Source: Flavobacterium terrigena (GTDB lineage: Bacteria; Bacteroidota; Bacteroidia; Flavobacteriales; Flavobacteriaceae). Taken from it: a DNA stretch of 64,000 nucleotides. Below the pieces are notes generated by a model that saw only the letters and a list, made by a program, of their open reading frames with translations, was not told where the DNA came from and did not search any database. Below are positions 35,583-45,174 of the stretch, piece by piece. Positions within the stretch are counted from its first letter, which is position 1. Each line of letters begins with the position of its first letter. The position numbers and the translations under genes were made by a program. Location: positions 1-64,000 of the forward strand of contig NZ_FNYA01000003.1 of assembly GCF_900108955.1 (NCBI RefSeq), given 5' to 3'.

Positions 35583-36713
35583 ATGATTAATAAACGACTC
35601 CTTATTAAAAATTTATTGGCTCATAATAACGAAAACAGTTTTTATGATAAAAAGCGCCAATTAAATTTGCATTCCAAAGAAGGAAAAGGGAAGTTTTTAA
35701 AACATATTTGCGCGTTATCCAATTCCAATCCGTTTAACAATTCGTACATTGTGGTTGGTGTGGAAGATGATGATAATGAAATTGTTGGTGATGATTTTTT
35801 TGATGATAGTCGCATTCAAAATTTAGTCAACGCCTATTTAGAAAATCCACCAAAAATAACCTACGACAACATTCCGTTTCCTAATTTACCTAAGGAAAAA
35901 GTGGTTGGTTTGGTAACTATAAAACCTAAAAACAAGGTTTCTTTTTTTAAGAAAAACATCTACACTATTTACACGGGAAACACTTTTATTCGAATTGGGA
36001 GCAATACTTCGCCTACAGAAGAAAAAATTTCTGCTTCGAAATCCAATGTGGAAACGGTAATTAGTATTGAAAATAATTCGAGAAACAGTATTCAACATAC
36101 GTTAGATGGTGTGTTGGATTTTATCACGGTTCGACACAAAGATTTAGACAATCAATACCAAGTTTTTAAAGAAAATTTTGTGGTGTGTTGGGCTGGAAAA
36201 AAGAATATGGTTCGAAATGAAACCTATTATTCTCGTGTTGATATTGAATTAGTAAACGAACAAATTAAATTGTTTTATTCCAATCAAGATGAAGTGATTG
36301 TAAGCTTTGATGAAGATAGTTTTACGATTACCGAATATGTGAAATTAGGCTTAAATGACAAAACCAGTTATTATCCTTTAGAAAAAATAACCTTCTATTT
36401 TTACGATAATGGCTATTATAAAATGGAAACCCAAATGTTGTTCGAACCACCACAATACAATAAGAAATTACTACATCATATTTATAATTCGGTGTTAATT
36501 ACGATTCAGAAATTACACAAAAACAAAGACGTTTCAGAAATAGAAGTGTTGAGAATTCCGCACACTTTAATGATTTGCTATTTGAATGATTTTAGAGACG
36601 CCAAACACAGACTTATTGAAGCCAAAAGCGTTTTAAAAGCGTATAAAAATCCGTTGGCGTATATTTATTTTAAAGACAGTTTGCGAATTTTGAGGAAGAT
36701 GAAATACAACTAA
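35583..36713 (+). CDS. AlbA_2 (Schlafen-type) putative ATP/DNA-binding protein
   Basis: The first ~150 residues of this 376-residue protein match the AlbA_2/Schlafen N-terminal domain: EGKGKFLKHICALSNS, then the glycine strand YIVVGVEDDDNEIVG, ENPPKITY and a terminal FIRIGSNTSP. Such domains bind nucleotides or nucleic acid and occur in regulators and some defence proteins. Residues about 165-376 match nothing I recognise and contain a mixed strand/helix region rich in Tyr and Lys. It is coupled to the aldo/keto reductase. Its stop overlaps the stop of the convergent SCO gene by four bases, leaving no room for a terminator. Function is unknown. Confidence 0.75.
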   Translation: MINKRLLIKNLLAHNNENSFYDKKRQLNLHSKEGKGKFLKHICALSNSNPFNNSYIVVGVEDDDNEIVGDDFFDDSRIQNLVNAYLENPPKITYDNIPFPNLPKEKVVGLVTIKPKNKVSFFKKNIYTIYTGNTFIRIGSNTSPTEEKISASKSNVETVISIENNSRNSIQHTLDGVLDFITVRHKDLDNQYQVFKENFVVCWAGKKNMVRNETYYSRVDIELVNEQIKLFYSNQDEVIVSFDEDSFTITEYVKLGLNDKTSYYPLEKITFYFYDNGYYKMETQMLFEPPQYNKKLLHHIYNSVLITIQKLHKNKDVSEIEVLRIPHTLMICYLNDFRDAKHRLIEAKSVLKAYKNPLAYIYFKDSLRILRKMKYN

Positions 36714-37384
36714 TCTTTTTCAGAAAGAAACTCAATATCTTCAACTAATTGCGTCAAGTTTTTCTCGTCTTTCACATTTTTATCGATGTTTAATCCGTTG
36801 TAAAAACCTCTAATTCTTCCTTTTTGATCGACTAAAACAAAATTCTCGGTATGCACCATATCGTACATTTCTTCTGGTTTTCCTGTTTTCACTACCAAAT
36901 AGGATTGACGTGCAATTTTATAAATCTCCTTCTGATTTCCGGTAACTAAATTCCATTTTGAATCGATAACTCCGCGTTCTTTCGCATATCTTTTCAAAAC
37001 GGCAACCGTATCTTCATCAGGAAAAACAGTATGAGAAAGTAATTTCACTTTCGGATTGTCTTTAATTTTATCTTGTAACCAAACCATATTATCGGTCATT
37101 TTCGGACAAATCGTTTGACAAGTTGTAAAAAAGAAATCGACCACATAAATTTTACCTTCATAATCTTTATTCGTAACTGTTTTGCCATTCTGATTTACAA
37201 ATGAAAAAGGCGCAATCTTATGATTATAACCAATGTGTTGTACCAAAGTATCAACCAATTCAGGATTTACATCTCTTGGCTCAATAACGGGTAAATTTTT
37301 TCTATTAATTAAAGTATAAATAGAAAAAAAAATAGCTATCAATAAACTTATAAAGAAAACGGTAAAGATTTTACTTTTGAACAT
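36710..37384 (-). CDS. SCO/SenC family copper chaperone-like thioredoxin-fold protein
   Basis: SCO proteins deliver copper to the CuA site of cytochrome c oxidase or act as thiol reductases. The 224-residue product has one N-terminal membrane anchor (about 7-25) and a thioredoxin fold with the copper-binding CxxxC motif C89-QTI-C93. The partner histidine lies in MVHTENF (about residue 182), so the copper site is complete. It transcribes away from the T9SS substrate gene at 37495 with a shared upstream region, and its 3' end overlaps the AlbA_2 gene. Confidence 0.93.
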   Translation of the reverse strand: MFKSKIFTVFFISLLIAIFFSIYTLINRKNLPVIEPRDVNPELVDTLVQHIGYNHKIAPFSFVNQNGKTVTNKDYEGKIYVVDFFFTTCQTICPKMTDNMVWLQDKIKDNPKVKLLSHTVFPDEDTVAVLKRYAKERGVIDSKWNLVTGNQKEIYKIARQSYLVVKTGKPEEMYDMVHTENFVLVDQKGRIRGFYNGLNIDKNVKDEKNLTQLVEDIEFLSEKD

Positions 37385-37400
37385 CTTGGAAATTTTGTTG

Positions 37401-37408
37401 CAAAAGTA
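37401..37408 (-). promoter_or_regulatory. Candidate -7 box for the SCO gene
   Basis: The minus strand reads TACTTTTG (TAnnTTTG) 17 bases before the SCO ATG; there is no clear -33 element. Confidence 0.4.
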
Positions 37409-37461
37409 TAAAAACTTGCTGTTAGAATTAAAGTTTTTAACAATTCATAAGAAAAAATTAC

Positions 37462-37469
37462 TATGTTTG
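37462..37469 (+). promoter_or_regulatory. Candidate -7 box for the Asp-box T9SS substrate gene
   Basis: TATGTTTG matches TAnnTTTG and lies 25 bases before the ATG at 37495; there is no clear -33 element. Confidence 0.4.
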
Positions 37470-37494
37470 TGTAACCAAACAAATAACTAACACA

Positions 37495-40400
37495 ATGAAA
37501 AACACCTACTTATCATTGTTTTTGCTTTTTTCTGTTATTGGATTTTCACAATACAATAATAATTCCCCATGGAAAAGCAAAAACCCAAATTCAAAAAACA
37601 ATAGTTTTCAAAATGATGTTGATGCTTTTAACGAGTATTGGAGAACACATGACAAAAACAAAAAAGGAAGTGGTTACAAACCCTTTAAACGTTGGGAAAA
37701 CAAATATGAAAATCAGTTAAATCCTGATGGAACTCTTATGACACCTCAACAGCTTTGGTCGGCTTGGCAAGAAAAAAACAATGCCAAAGCCAACAAAAAC
37801 AATTTACAATTTTCTTTACCGCCGAGTAACTGGCAACCCGTTGGTCCATTTACACATACCAACACAGGTTCTTGGTCATCTGGACAAGGAAGAACGAGTG
37901 CGGTTGCTGTAGATCCATTCAATACAAATATTATTTATGTGGGTACGCCAGCAGGAGGAATTTGGAAATCTACCAATTCTGGTTCTACTTGGACGCCACT
38001 ATCCGATCAATTGCCTCAAATTGGTGTTACAGGAATTGCCATTGACCACACCAACTCTAACAACATTTTTATTGCAATTGGAGATAAAGATTCTTCTGAT
38101 TCTTATTCAATTGGTGTTTTAAAATCTACAGATGGTGGCTTAAATTGGGTTACAACCGGATTAACTTTTACTGGAACTGGAAATCAGACTGGTGATTTAA
38201 TCATGCATCCAACAAATAATCAAATCATAGTATGTGCTACTTCATCTGGTTTATATCGAACTACGAATGGAGGAACAACATGGGTAGTTGAACTAGTTGG
38301 TGATTTTTCTCAAGGATCAGTGCGTTTTAAACCAAATGACCCAACAGTAGTATACGCAACCACAAATAGTAGTTTTTATAAATCGACAAACACAGGAGAT
38401 ACATTTTCAAATATTATAGACGGATTATCAGCTTCTGGATCAACAAGTAGAATGATTTTAGACGTAACGCCAGCTGATAATACTTATGTTTATGTTTTAA
38501 GTATAAATAACAGTAGTGCATTAAACGGAATTTATCGTTCTACTGATAGTGGTACTAGTTTTAGCATCACTTCTGGCACTACAGATTTTTTAGAATCTAC
38601 ACAAGGCTGGTATGATTTGGCTTTTGCTGTATCAAACACCAATAAAGATTTACTTTTTACAGGTTGTTTAAATGTTTGGAAATCTACAAATGGTGGAGCT
38701 GCAGTTTCAAAAGTAAACAACTGGAGTAGTCCAGCTTCTGTAGCCTATACACATGCAGATATTCATCATTTACAATATCTTAATGGTAAACTATATTGTT
38801 TAAGTGACGGAGGAATTTATGTGAGCACGAACGACGGTGCTAGTTTTACGGATTTAACTGCAGGACTTCAAATTAGTCAATTTTATAAAATATCTGTTTC
38901 AAAATCAACTGCAAGTAAAATGGTTGGTGGATTACAGGATAATGGTGGACACGCGTTTAGTGGTGGAGCTTGGAAAAATTATTATGGTGCAGACGGAATG
39001 GATGCAGCTGTGAGTCAAGCAAATAGTAATTTATACTATGGTTTTATTCAAAACGGTTCATCATTATATATTTCTAATAATGGAGGAAATGGAATTACAG
39101 GAAGTGTTGGCTCACCTAATGCAATAGATGGAAATTGGGTAACGCCTTTAAGAGGTGATAGCCAAGGAAATATGTATGCAGGTTATGATGGATTATATAA
39201 GTTAGTTAATGGAGCTTGGGTACAACAAAATACAAATTCTGTTGGATCTGGAAACTTAGAACTAATTTCTATTGACCCATCTAACGATAATATAATTTAT
39301 GTTGGAAATGGTACTTCTTTATACAAAAGTATAGATGCTGGAATAACTTTTTCTCTGGCTTCAACACTAACATCAACAATTACTAGTATTACTGTTCATT
39401 CTTCAAATAGCAATATTGTTTATATTACTAGAAGTGGAACTAGCGGTCAGGCTATGGTTTCAACAAATGGCGGAACATCATTTACAAATATTGCATCTGG
39501 TTTACCATCGATTTCGAAAAACTGTATTGTTCATCAAGGTAGAAATACGGATAATCCTTTATATGTTGGAACATCATTAGGGGTTTATTACAAAGATGAT
39601 ACGATGACAACATGGCAACCATTTGATACAAACTTGCCAAATGTTTCTGTTTCAGATTTAGAAATCAATTTAGAAGATTCAAAAATTATTGCAGCTACTT
39701 ATGGTCGTGGTATTTGGCAATCGGATATTCCAATTCAAATTCCTCCAACAGATTTAAAATTTGTATCTATAAATAATCCTACACTTAACATTAATTGTGG
39801 CACTTCAGTTACACCGCAAATAGTTGTAAAAAATGGTGGTATAAACGCCATAACAAATGTTACGGTAAATTATACCGTTGACGCCACTCCATATGTTTAC
39901 AATTGGTCAGGAAACATCGCAGCTTCACAAAATCAAACAATAGATTTACCAGCTGTTACTGCTTCAAGAGGTGCTCATACTTTAATTTTTAACACCACTA
40001 CAACGGGTGATGCTTATTCAGACAATAATACTGGAGCAGCTACTTTTTACAATAATGATAATGGTGCAATTGGATCCGTTAATAATTTTACTGCTGCTTC
40101 AGACGAATTAATAGTAATAGGCGCGGGCTGGGTAAGAGGTAACAGAACTGGTGATGCCTTACAAACTTCTGGAAATTCGGCATATTTAACCAGTTTATCT
40201 GGTAATTATTCAAATTCTGTGCAATCTTATTTAGTTTCACAATGTTATAATTTATCAAACGTTTCAAATCCACAAATTAGTTTCAAAATGGCTTTTGATT
40301 TAGAACTAAATTGGGATATTGCTTATGTGGAATATTCTACAAACTTCGGGGCAACTTGGAGTGTTTTGGGAACAATGGGAACAGGTTGGTATAACAGCAA

Positions 40401-40869
40401 CAGAACGCCATTAACAAGTGGAACAGATTGTGATAATTGTGTTGGAGCGCAATGGACTGGAATCAATACAACATTTTTAACAAAGTCATATAGTTTAGCT
40501 GCTTTAAATACAGAAACAAATGTAATTTTCAGAATTGTGTTCATTTCTGATGGTGGTGTAACTAAATTAGGAATAAAAGTAGATGATTTTGTAATTAACG
40601 GTGTGTTATCTGCTGAAAGCTTTGAAGCCAATCAAATAAATGTTTTCCCAAATCCTTCAACTGGAATTTTCAATATTGGCTTTGGTAACTTAAATCCAAA
40701 TAAAATTGAAGTTTACGACATTAGCGGAAAACTAATCATGCAAAAAAACAAACTACAAGTGAGTGATAATCAAACTAATATTGATTTATCCAACGCTTCA
40801 AATGGTGTATATTTTGTGAAAATTTCAACAGAAAACAATACCATTACAAAAAGAATAATCAAAAATTAA
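37495..40869 (+). CDS. T9SS type A cargo with BNR/Asp-box propeller repeats
   Basis: This 1124-residue secreted protein has a signal peptide ending IGFSQ. Residues about 115-740 contain at least nine Asp-box motifs of the S-x-D/N-x-G-x-T-W/F type, for example STNSGSTW, STDGGLNW, TTNGGTTW, STNDGASF and STNGGTSF. This indicates one or two sortilin/VPS10- or sialidase-like propellers. A CARDB-like beta domain follows (about 755-855), then a jelly-roll-like region (about 870-1045) and the C-terminal type A sorting domain beginning NVFPNPSTGIFNI and ending TKRIIKN. I see no sialidase catalytic residues, so binding or an unknown hydrolase role is as likely as glycosidase activity. Confidence 0.9.
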   Translation: MKNTYLSLFLLFSVIGFSQYNNNSPWKSKNPNSKNNSFQNDVDAFNEYWRTHDKNKKGSGYKPFKRWENKYENQLNPDGTLMTPQQLWSAWQEKNNAKANKNNLQFSLPPSNWQPVGPFTHTNTGSWSSGQGRTSAVAVDPFNTNIIYVGTPAGGIWKSTNSGSTWTPLSDQLPQIGVTGIAIDHTNSNNIFIAIGDKDSSDSYSIGVLKSTDGGLNWVTTGLTFTGTGNQTGDLIMHPTNNQIIVCATSSGLYRTTNGGTTWVVELVGDFSQGSVRFKPNDPTVVYATTNSSFYKSTNTGDTFSNIIDGLSASGSTSRMILDVTPADNTYVYVLSINNSSALNGIYRSTDSGTSFSITSGTTDFLESTQGWYDLAFAVSNTNKDLLFTGCLNVWKSTNGGAAVSKVNNWSSPASVAYTHADIHHLQYLNGKLYCLSDGGIYVSTNDGASFTDLTAGLQISQFYKISVSKSTASKMVGGLQDNGGHAFSGGAWKNYYGADGMDAAVSQANSNLYYGFIQNGSSLYISNNGGNGITGSVGSPNAIDGNWVTPLRGDSQGNMYAGYDGLYKLVNGAWVQQNTNSVGSGNLELISIDPSNDNIIYVGNGTSLYKSIDAGITFSLASTLTSTITSITVHSSNSNIVYITRSGTSGQAMVSTNGGTSFTNIASGLPSISKNCIVHQGRNTDNPLYVGTSLGVYYKDDTMTTWQPFDTNLPNVSVSDLEINLEDSKIIAATYGRGIWQSDIPIQIPPTDLKFVSINNPTLNINCGTSVTPQIVVKNGGINAITNVTVNYTVDATPYVYNWSGNIAASQNQTIDLPAVTASRGAHTLIFNTTTTGDAYSDNNTGAATFYNNDNGAIGSVNNFTAASDELIVIGAGWVRGNRTGDALQTSGNSAYLTSLSGNYSNSVQSYLVSQCYNLSNVSNPQISFKMAFDLELNWDIAYVEYSTNFGATWSVLGTMGTGWYNSNRTPLTSGTDCDNCVGAQWTGINTTFLTKSYSLAALNTETNVIFRIVFISDGGVTKLGIKVDDFVINGVLSAESFEANQINVFPNPSTGIFNIGFGNLNPNKIEVYDISGKLIMQKNKLQVSDNQTNIDLSNASNGVYFVKISTENNTITKRIIKN

Positions 40870-40875
40870 ATTTAT

Positions 40876-40933
40876 AAAATCGTTTTATCTGAATTCATAT
40901 TTGTCGTATGTTTGAAGATAAAACGATTTTTTT
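40876..40933 (+). terminator. Terminator with a 25-base loop after the Asp-box gene
   Basis: A 15-bp perfect stem (40876-40890 with 40916-40930) is followed by a T run to 40933. The unusually long loop contains the next gene's candidate -7 box. Confidence 0.82.
40907..40914 (+). promoter_or_regulatory. Candidate -7 box for the M13 peptidase gene, inside the terminator loop
   Basis: TATGTTTG matches TAnnTTTG, 40 bases before the ATG at 40955. Its position in the terminator loop would start the new transcript within the 3' arm of the hairpin. Confidence 0.42.
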
Positions 40934-40954
40934 ATTCAAAAAACATTAAAAATT

Positions 40955-43042
40955 ATGAAAAAAAACATTCTACTTGGTAGTTTCTTGCTGCTTTCTTTAT
41001 CCACATTAATCCATTCTTGTAAAACCAAATCGGTTAGTACATCAAATAAAAATGAAGTAGTTAGCACAAAAAAATACGGAATTCATCCAGAATACATGGA
41101 TACTTCAGTGAAGCCAAATGAAGATTTTTTTAGATATGTAAATGGAACTTGGTTAGACAACACTGAAATTCCTGCTGATAGAACACGATGGGGAAGTTTT
41201 GATGAATTAAGAAAAAACACAGACGATGATGTAATGGCTATTTTGAACGAAGCTGTTGCGAACAAAAAATTAGACCCAAAATCGGATCAAGCAAAAGCCG
41301 TAAACTTATACAAATCTATTTTAGATACAGTTTCTAGAAATAAATTAGGAATTACTCCTATTCAACCCTATTTAACAAAGATAAACGCGGTTAAAAATAG
41401 CACAGATTTAATGAATCTTTTAGTAGATGTAAAAGCAGAAGCAAGCTTAGGTTTCTTTGGAGCTTTTGTTGGAGCTGATGCTAAAAACAGTAATAAAAAT
41501 GTAGTTTATGTAGGAACTGGAAGTTTAGGTTTACCAGATAAGGATTACTACATGTCTGACAAACCAGACACTAAAGAAAAAAGAGAAAAATACGTTGTAC
41601 ATATTACTAAAATGTTTGGTTATTTGGGAATGGACGCTAAAACTGCTTCTGAAAAAGCAGCTAGAGTTTTGGCTTTCGAAACTTCATTATCTGAACCAAC
41701 TTTAGATAGAGTGGAAAGACGTGATCGTCGTAAAACTTACAATCCAATGTCGGTTACCGATTTACAAAAAATCGCACCTTCAAACAATTGGGCAAACTAT
41801 TTTACAAAATCTGGATTTATAAGTTTAGATTCTGTTGTGGTTTCGCAACCAAAATACATGACGAAATTAGATGAAATTCTTAAAGAAAATAAAGTTGAGG
41901 ATTGGAAAGCTTACATGACTTGGACGCTTTTACGCACAAATGCCGATGAATTAACAACTGATATTGAAAAAACAGATTGGGATTTTTATAGCAAAACATT
42001 ATCAGGCGCTTTAAAACAAAGACCTGCAACAGAAAGAGCTTTAGCAACCGTAAATGGTGTTTTAGGTGAAGCTTTAGGAAAATTATACGTAGAGAAAAAA
42101 TTTCCAGCAGAAGCAAAAGCAAAAGCAGAAGCTATGATAGCTAATGTGTTTAAAGCGTATGAAAATCGTATTAATAAATTACCTTGGATGACTCCAGAAA
42201 CTAGAGCCAATGCTATTTTGAAACTAAAAAAATTCAGAGTAAAAATTGGATATCCTGATACTTGGAAAGATTACAGCGGTTTACAAATTAAAAGCCCAGA
42301 ACAAGGTGGAACTTTACAAGAAAACTCATTAGCCATTAGCAGATGGAGTAATGCAGAAAACGTGGCAAAACTTGGAAAACCAGTAAATAAAGAAGAATGG
42401 GGAATGTCGCCTCAAACGGTAAATGCTTACTATAGTCCAACTAACAACGAAATTGTATTTCCTGCAGCCATCTTACAACCTCCATTTTATGATTACAGAG
42501 CTGATGAAGCGGTGAATTATGGTGGAATTGGTGGTGTTATTGGTCATGAAATTTCTCATGGTTTTGACGATTCAGGTTCAAGATATAATGCAGAAGGAAA
42601 CTTAATCAACTGGTGGAGTGATGAAGATTTAAAACAATTTACCACTTTAGGAACAGCTTTAGCAGATCAATATTCTGCTTTACAACCTTTACCAGGAATT
42701 TATGTTGATGGAAAATTTACTTTAGGAGAAAATATTGGTGATTTAGGTGGAGTAAACGCAGCTTATGACGGTTTACAAATCTATTTGAAAGAAAAAGGAA
42801 ATCCCGGATTAATTGATGGATTTACTCCAGAACAACGTTTCTTCCTTTCATGGGCAACCATTTGGAGAAGTAAAATGCGTGATGAAGCTATTAAAAATCA
42901 AGTGAAAACAGATACACATTCACCTGGACAATACAGAGCGTATGTGCCACTTCAAAATATTGAATCTTTCTACAAAGCATTTAGCATTAAAGAAGGAGAC
43001 AAAATGTATATCGCTCCAGAAAAAAGAGTAAAAATTTGGTAA
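40955..43042 (+). CDS. M13 (neprilysin-like) metallopeptidase, lipoprotein
   Basis: This is a zinc endopeptidase of 695 residues. The active site is complete: H531-E-I-S-H535, and E592-x3-D596 in ENIGDLGG, with the substrate-binding NAYYSP motif and downstream WRSKMRDE typical of M13. The N-terminus is a lipoprotein signal with lipobox IHSC, so the enzyme is membrane-anchored in the periplasm or at the surface. Full family length suggests a working peptidase of small peptides. It has its own predicted promoter and a strong terminator, so it is monocistronic. Confidence 0.95.
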   Translation: MKKNILLGSFLLLSLSTLIHSCKTKSVSTSNKNEVVSTKKYGIHPEYMDTSVKPNEDFFRYVNGTWLDNTEIPADRTRWGSFDELRKNTDDDVMAILNEAVANKKLDPKSDQAKAVNLYKSILDTVSRNKLGITPIQPYLTKINAVKNSTDLMNLLVDVKAEASLGFFGAFVGADAKNSNKNVVYVGTGSLGLPDKDYYMSDKPDTKEKREKYVVHITKMFGYLGMDAKTASEKAARVLAFETSLSEPTLDRVERRDRRKTYNPMSVTDLQKIAPSNNWANYFTKSGFISLDSVVVSQPKYMTKLDEILKENKVEDWKAYMTWTLLRTNADELTTDIEKTDWDFYSKTLSGALKQRPATERALATVNGVLGEALGKLYVEKKFPAEAKAKAEAMIANVFKAYENRINKLPWMTPETRANAILKLKKFRVKIGYPDTWKDYSGLQIKSPEQGGTLQENSLAISRWSNAENVAKLGKPVNKEEWGMSPQTVNAYYSPTNNEIVFPAAILQPPFYDYRADEAVNYGGIGGVIGHEISHGFDDSGSRYNAEGNLINWWSDEDLKQFTTLGTALADQYSALQPLPGIYVDGKFTLGENIGDLGGVNAAYDGLQIYLKEKGNPGLIDGFTPEQRFFLSWATIWRSKMRDEAIKNQVKTDTHSPGQYRAYVPLQNIESFYKAFSIKEGDKMYIAPEKRVKIW

Positions 43043-43050
43043 AAAATCTA

Positions 43051-43087
43051 AAGCCGTCTTGCTAAAAACAAGATGGCTTTTTTTTTA
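43051..43087 (+). terminator. Terminator after the M13 peptidase gene
   Basis: An 11-bp stem with one G-T pair (43051-43061 with 43069-43079) is followed by a run of nine T. It overlaps the promoter region of rnpA. Confidence 0.9.
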
Positions 43088-43095
43088 TACATTTG
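43088..43095 (+). promoter_or_regulatory. Candidate -7 box for rnpA
   Basis: TACATTTG matches TAnnTTTG and ends four bases before the rnpA ATG at 43100. A start about seven bases downstream of the box would give an almost leaderless mRNA. Confidence 0.45.
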
Positions 43096-43099
43096 CGTT

Positions 43100-43474
43100 A
43101 TGCAATTTTCTTATCCCAAAAACGAAAAACTTAAAAGCCATAAAACAATAGACCGCTTGTTTTCTGAAGGAAAATCCGTGTCTAAATATCCGTTACGTTT
43201 GGTTTATGTAGAAAATACCGATGAAAATAATTCGGAAAAAATAGTAATGGGTGTTTCTGTTTCAAAGAAATATTTTAAAAAAGCTGTTGACCGAAATTAT
43301 TTTAAACGCGTTTTAAGAGAATGTTACCGTTTAAACCAACATTTATTGAAAGAAAACCTGCAGAAACCTTATGCATTCATGTTTTTTTATCAAACCAAAG
43401 AAAAACTTTCGTACCAAGAAATTGAAGAAAAAACCATTCAACTATTTCAAAAATTTAATGAAACCGTTAAGTAA
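43100..43474 (+). CDS. rnpA: Ribonuclease P protein component
   Basis: RnpA is the protein subunit of RNase P, which trims the 5' ends of tRNAs. I start it at the ATG at 43100 (MQFSYPKNEKLKSH), giving 124 residues; a start at 43073 would lie inside the terminator T run. The family motif KKAVDRNYFKRVLRECYRL carries the conserved RN core. Unlike the common rpmH-rnpA pairing, rpmH is not adjacent; instead an S41 protease and a tandem-OmpA gene follow. Confidence 0.93.
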   Translation: MQFSYPKNEKLKSHKTIDRLFSEGKSVSKYPLRLVYVENTDENNSEKIVMGVSVSKKYFKKAVDRNYFKRVLRECYRLNQHLLKENLQKPYAFMFFYQTKEKLSYQEIEEKTIQLFQKFNETVK

Positions 43475-43538
43475 ATTATAACTTTGGATTGGTTTTTGAA
43501 GATTTTAATTAAATTCGTAAAAAATTAAACAACAACTC

Positions 43539-45173
43539 ATGAGTTTTCTAAATAAAAAAAAGGTAATTATTCCAACACTTGTGGCTGGATTTTTATTTAT
43601 CGCAGTAAGTTTTCAAAACGATTTTTTTGCCTTAGCGAAACAAATTGAAATTTTCACCAGTTTATATAAAACTGTAAATCAGAACTATGTAGACGAAACT
43701 AACGCTGGAAATTTAATGGACGTGGCCATAAAAAGCATGTTAACGGAGTTAGATCCGTACACGGTTTATTTTGACGAGCAAGATGTATTGAAATTTAAAA
43801 TCAACAACACAGGAGAATACACGGGAATCGGAGCCATTATCACTCGAAAAGACGATAAAATAATCTTAAAAGAAGTGTACCAAAATATGCCTGCCGACAA
43901 AGCGGGTTTCCGAGCTGGAGATATTATCACTCAAATTGGCGATGTGCTTTTAAAAGATTTTAAAGACGATGCTTCTCAACTACTAAAAGGCGCAAAAAAC
44001 ACCAAAATTGATATCGTGTATTTCAGACAAGGTGTGGAGAAAAAAGGGCAAATTGTTTTAGATGAAGTGGAAATAAAAGCCGTTCCTTATTTTAAATTAT
44101 TAAGCGATAAAACAGGTTATATCGTGTTACAAAAGTTTAACGAAAAAGCTTCTACTGAAACTAAAGCGGCTTTATTGACTTTGAAAGAACAAGGTGCTAC
44201 AAAAATCATCTTAGATTTAAGAGATAATCCGGGTGGTTTATTACACGAAGCGGTAAATATTTGTAACTTATTTGTGGCAAAAGACGAAGTAATTACAACT
44301 ACAAAATCTAAAAATACGGCTCACAATCATACCTACAAAACGAAAAACGAACCAGTTGATACGGAAATTCCTTTAGCAATTATAGTAAACGACAGAAGTG
44401 CTTCTGCTTCAGAAATTGTTTCTGGTGCCTTACAAGATTTAGACCGTGCGGTAATTGTTGGAAACAGAAGTTTCGGAAAAGGATTGGTGCAACGTCCGTT
44501 TAATTTATCTTACGGAACGCAAGTAAAAGTGACCATTTCAAAATATTACACACCTTCTGGAAGATGTATTCAAGCTACAGATTATAGCAAAAAAGATGCG
44601 AACGGAAAAGCTATTAAAACTTCTGAAAAAGAATTTAATGCGTTTAAAACCAAAGGCGGAAGAACAGTTTATGATGGTGGCGGTGTTTTACCAGATGTTG
44701 AAATTGCCGACATGAAAAAAAGCAATATCAGTTTAAGTATTGCGAATTCTGATGCGGTTTTTGAATTTGCGAACATTCTATTTTACAGAAATCCGAATGC
44801 AAAAAGTGTTTCTAGTGTTTCTGATGCGGATTACAATGAATTTAAAGCGTATTTAAAGAAAGAAAAAGTGGAAATAAATACAAATATTGATAAGTCTTTA
44901 AAAAACCTGTTAGAAGCTGCTAAAAAAGATAAAATTGATGGCGATTTAACTGTCGAAATTAAACAACTGGAAACGGCTATAGAAAAATCAAAAGACAAAG
45001 AATTAGATAAAAATAAAGAAGAAATTAAACGTTTGCTTTTACAAGAATTATTGTTGAGATATGGTTACCGAACAGCGTTTTACGATTATGTTTCAACAAA
45101 ATATTCTGATGTTTTAAAAGCACAACAAATTGTAAACAACCCAACTGAATATAATAAAATCCTAAAAAAATAA
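43539..45173 (+). CDS. S41 family C-terminal processing peptidase
   Basis: This is a serine endopeptidase of 544 residues that trims or degrades periplasmic proteins. It has an N-terminal signal anchor (about 8-25), a PDZ domain (about 85-165; GAIITRKDDKI, MPADKAGFRAGD), and the S41 core with the catalytic serine in SASASE and the lysine in NRSFGKGLVQ. A Lys/Glu-rich helical tail follows. The gene starts 64 bases after rnpA and is followed after one base by the tandem-OmpA gene, so all three may form one operon. Confidence 0.93.
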   Translation: MSFLNKKKVIIPTLVAGFLFIAVSFQNDFFALAKQIEIFTSLYKTVNQNYVDETNAGNLMDVAIKSMLTELDPYTVYFDEQDVLKFKINNTGEYTGIGAIITRKDDKIILKEVYQNMPADKAGFRAGDIITQIGDVLLKDFKDDASQLLKGAKNTKIDIVYFRQGVEKKGQIVLDEVEIKAVPYFKLLSDKTGYIVLQKFNEKASTETKAALLTLKEQGATKIILDLRDNPGGLLHEAVNICNLFVAKDEVITTTKSKNTAHNHTYKTKNEPVDTEIPLAIIVNDRSASASEIVSGALQDLDRAVIVGNRSFGKGLVQRPFNLSYGTQVKVTISKYYTPSGRCIQATDYSKKDANGKAIKTSEKEFNAFKTKGGRTVYDGGGVLPDVEIADMKKSNISLSIANSDAVFEFANILFYRNPNAKSVSSVSDADYNEFKAYLKKEKVEINTNIDKSLKNLLEAAKKDKIDGDLTVEIKQLETAIEKSKDKELDKNKEEIKRLLLQELLLRYGYRTAFYDYVSTKYSDVLKAQQIVNNPTEYNKILKK

Positions 45174-45174
45174 A

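Noticed and set aside
37495..40869. Sialidase call for the Asp-box protein
   Set aside because: Asp boxes are structural; the RIP motif, arginine triad and catalytic Tyr/Glu pattern are not evident.
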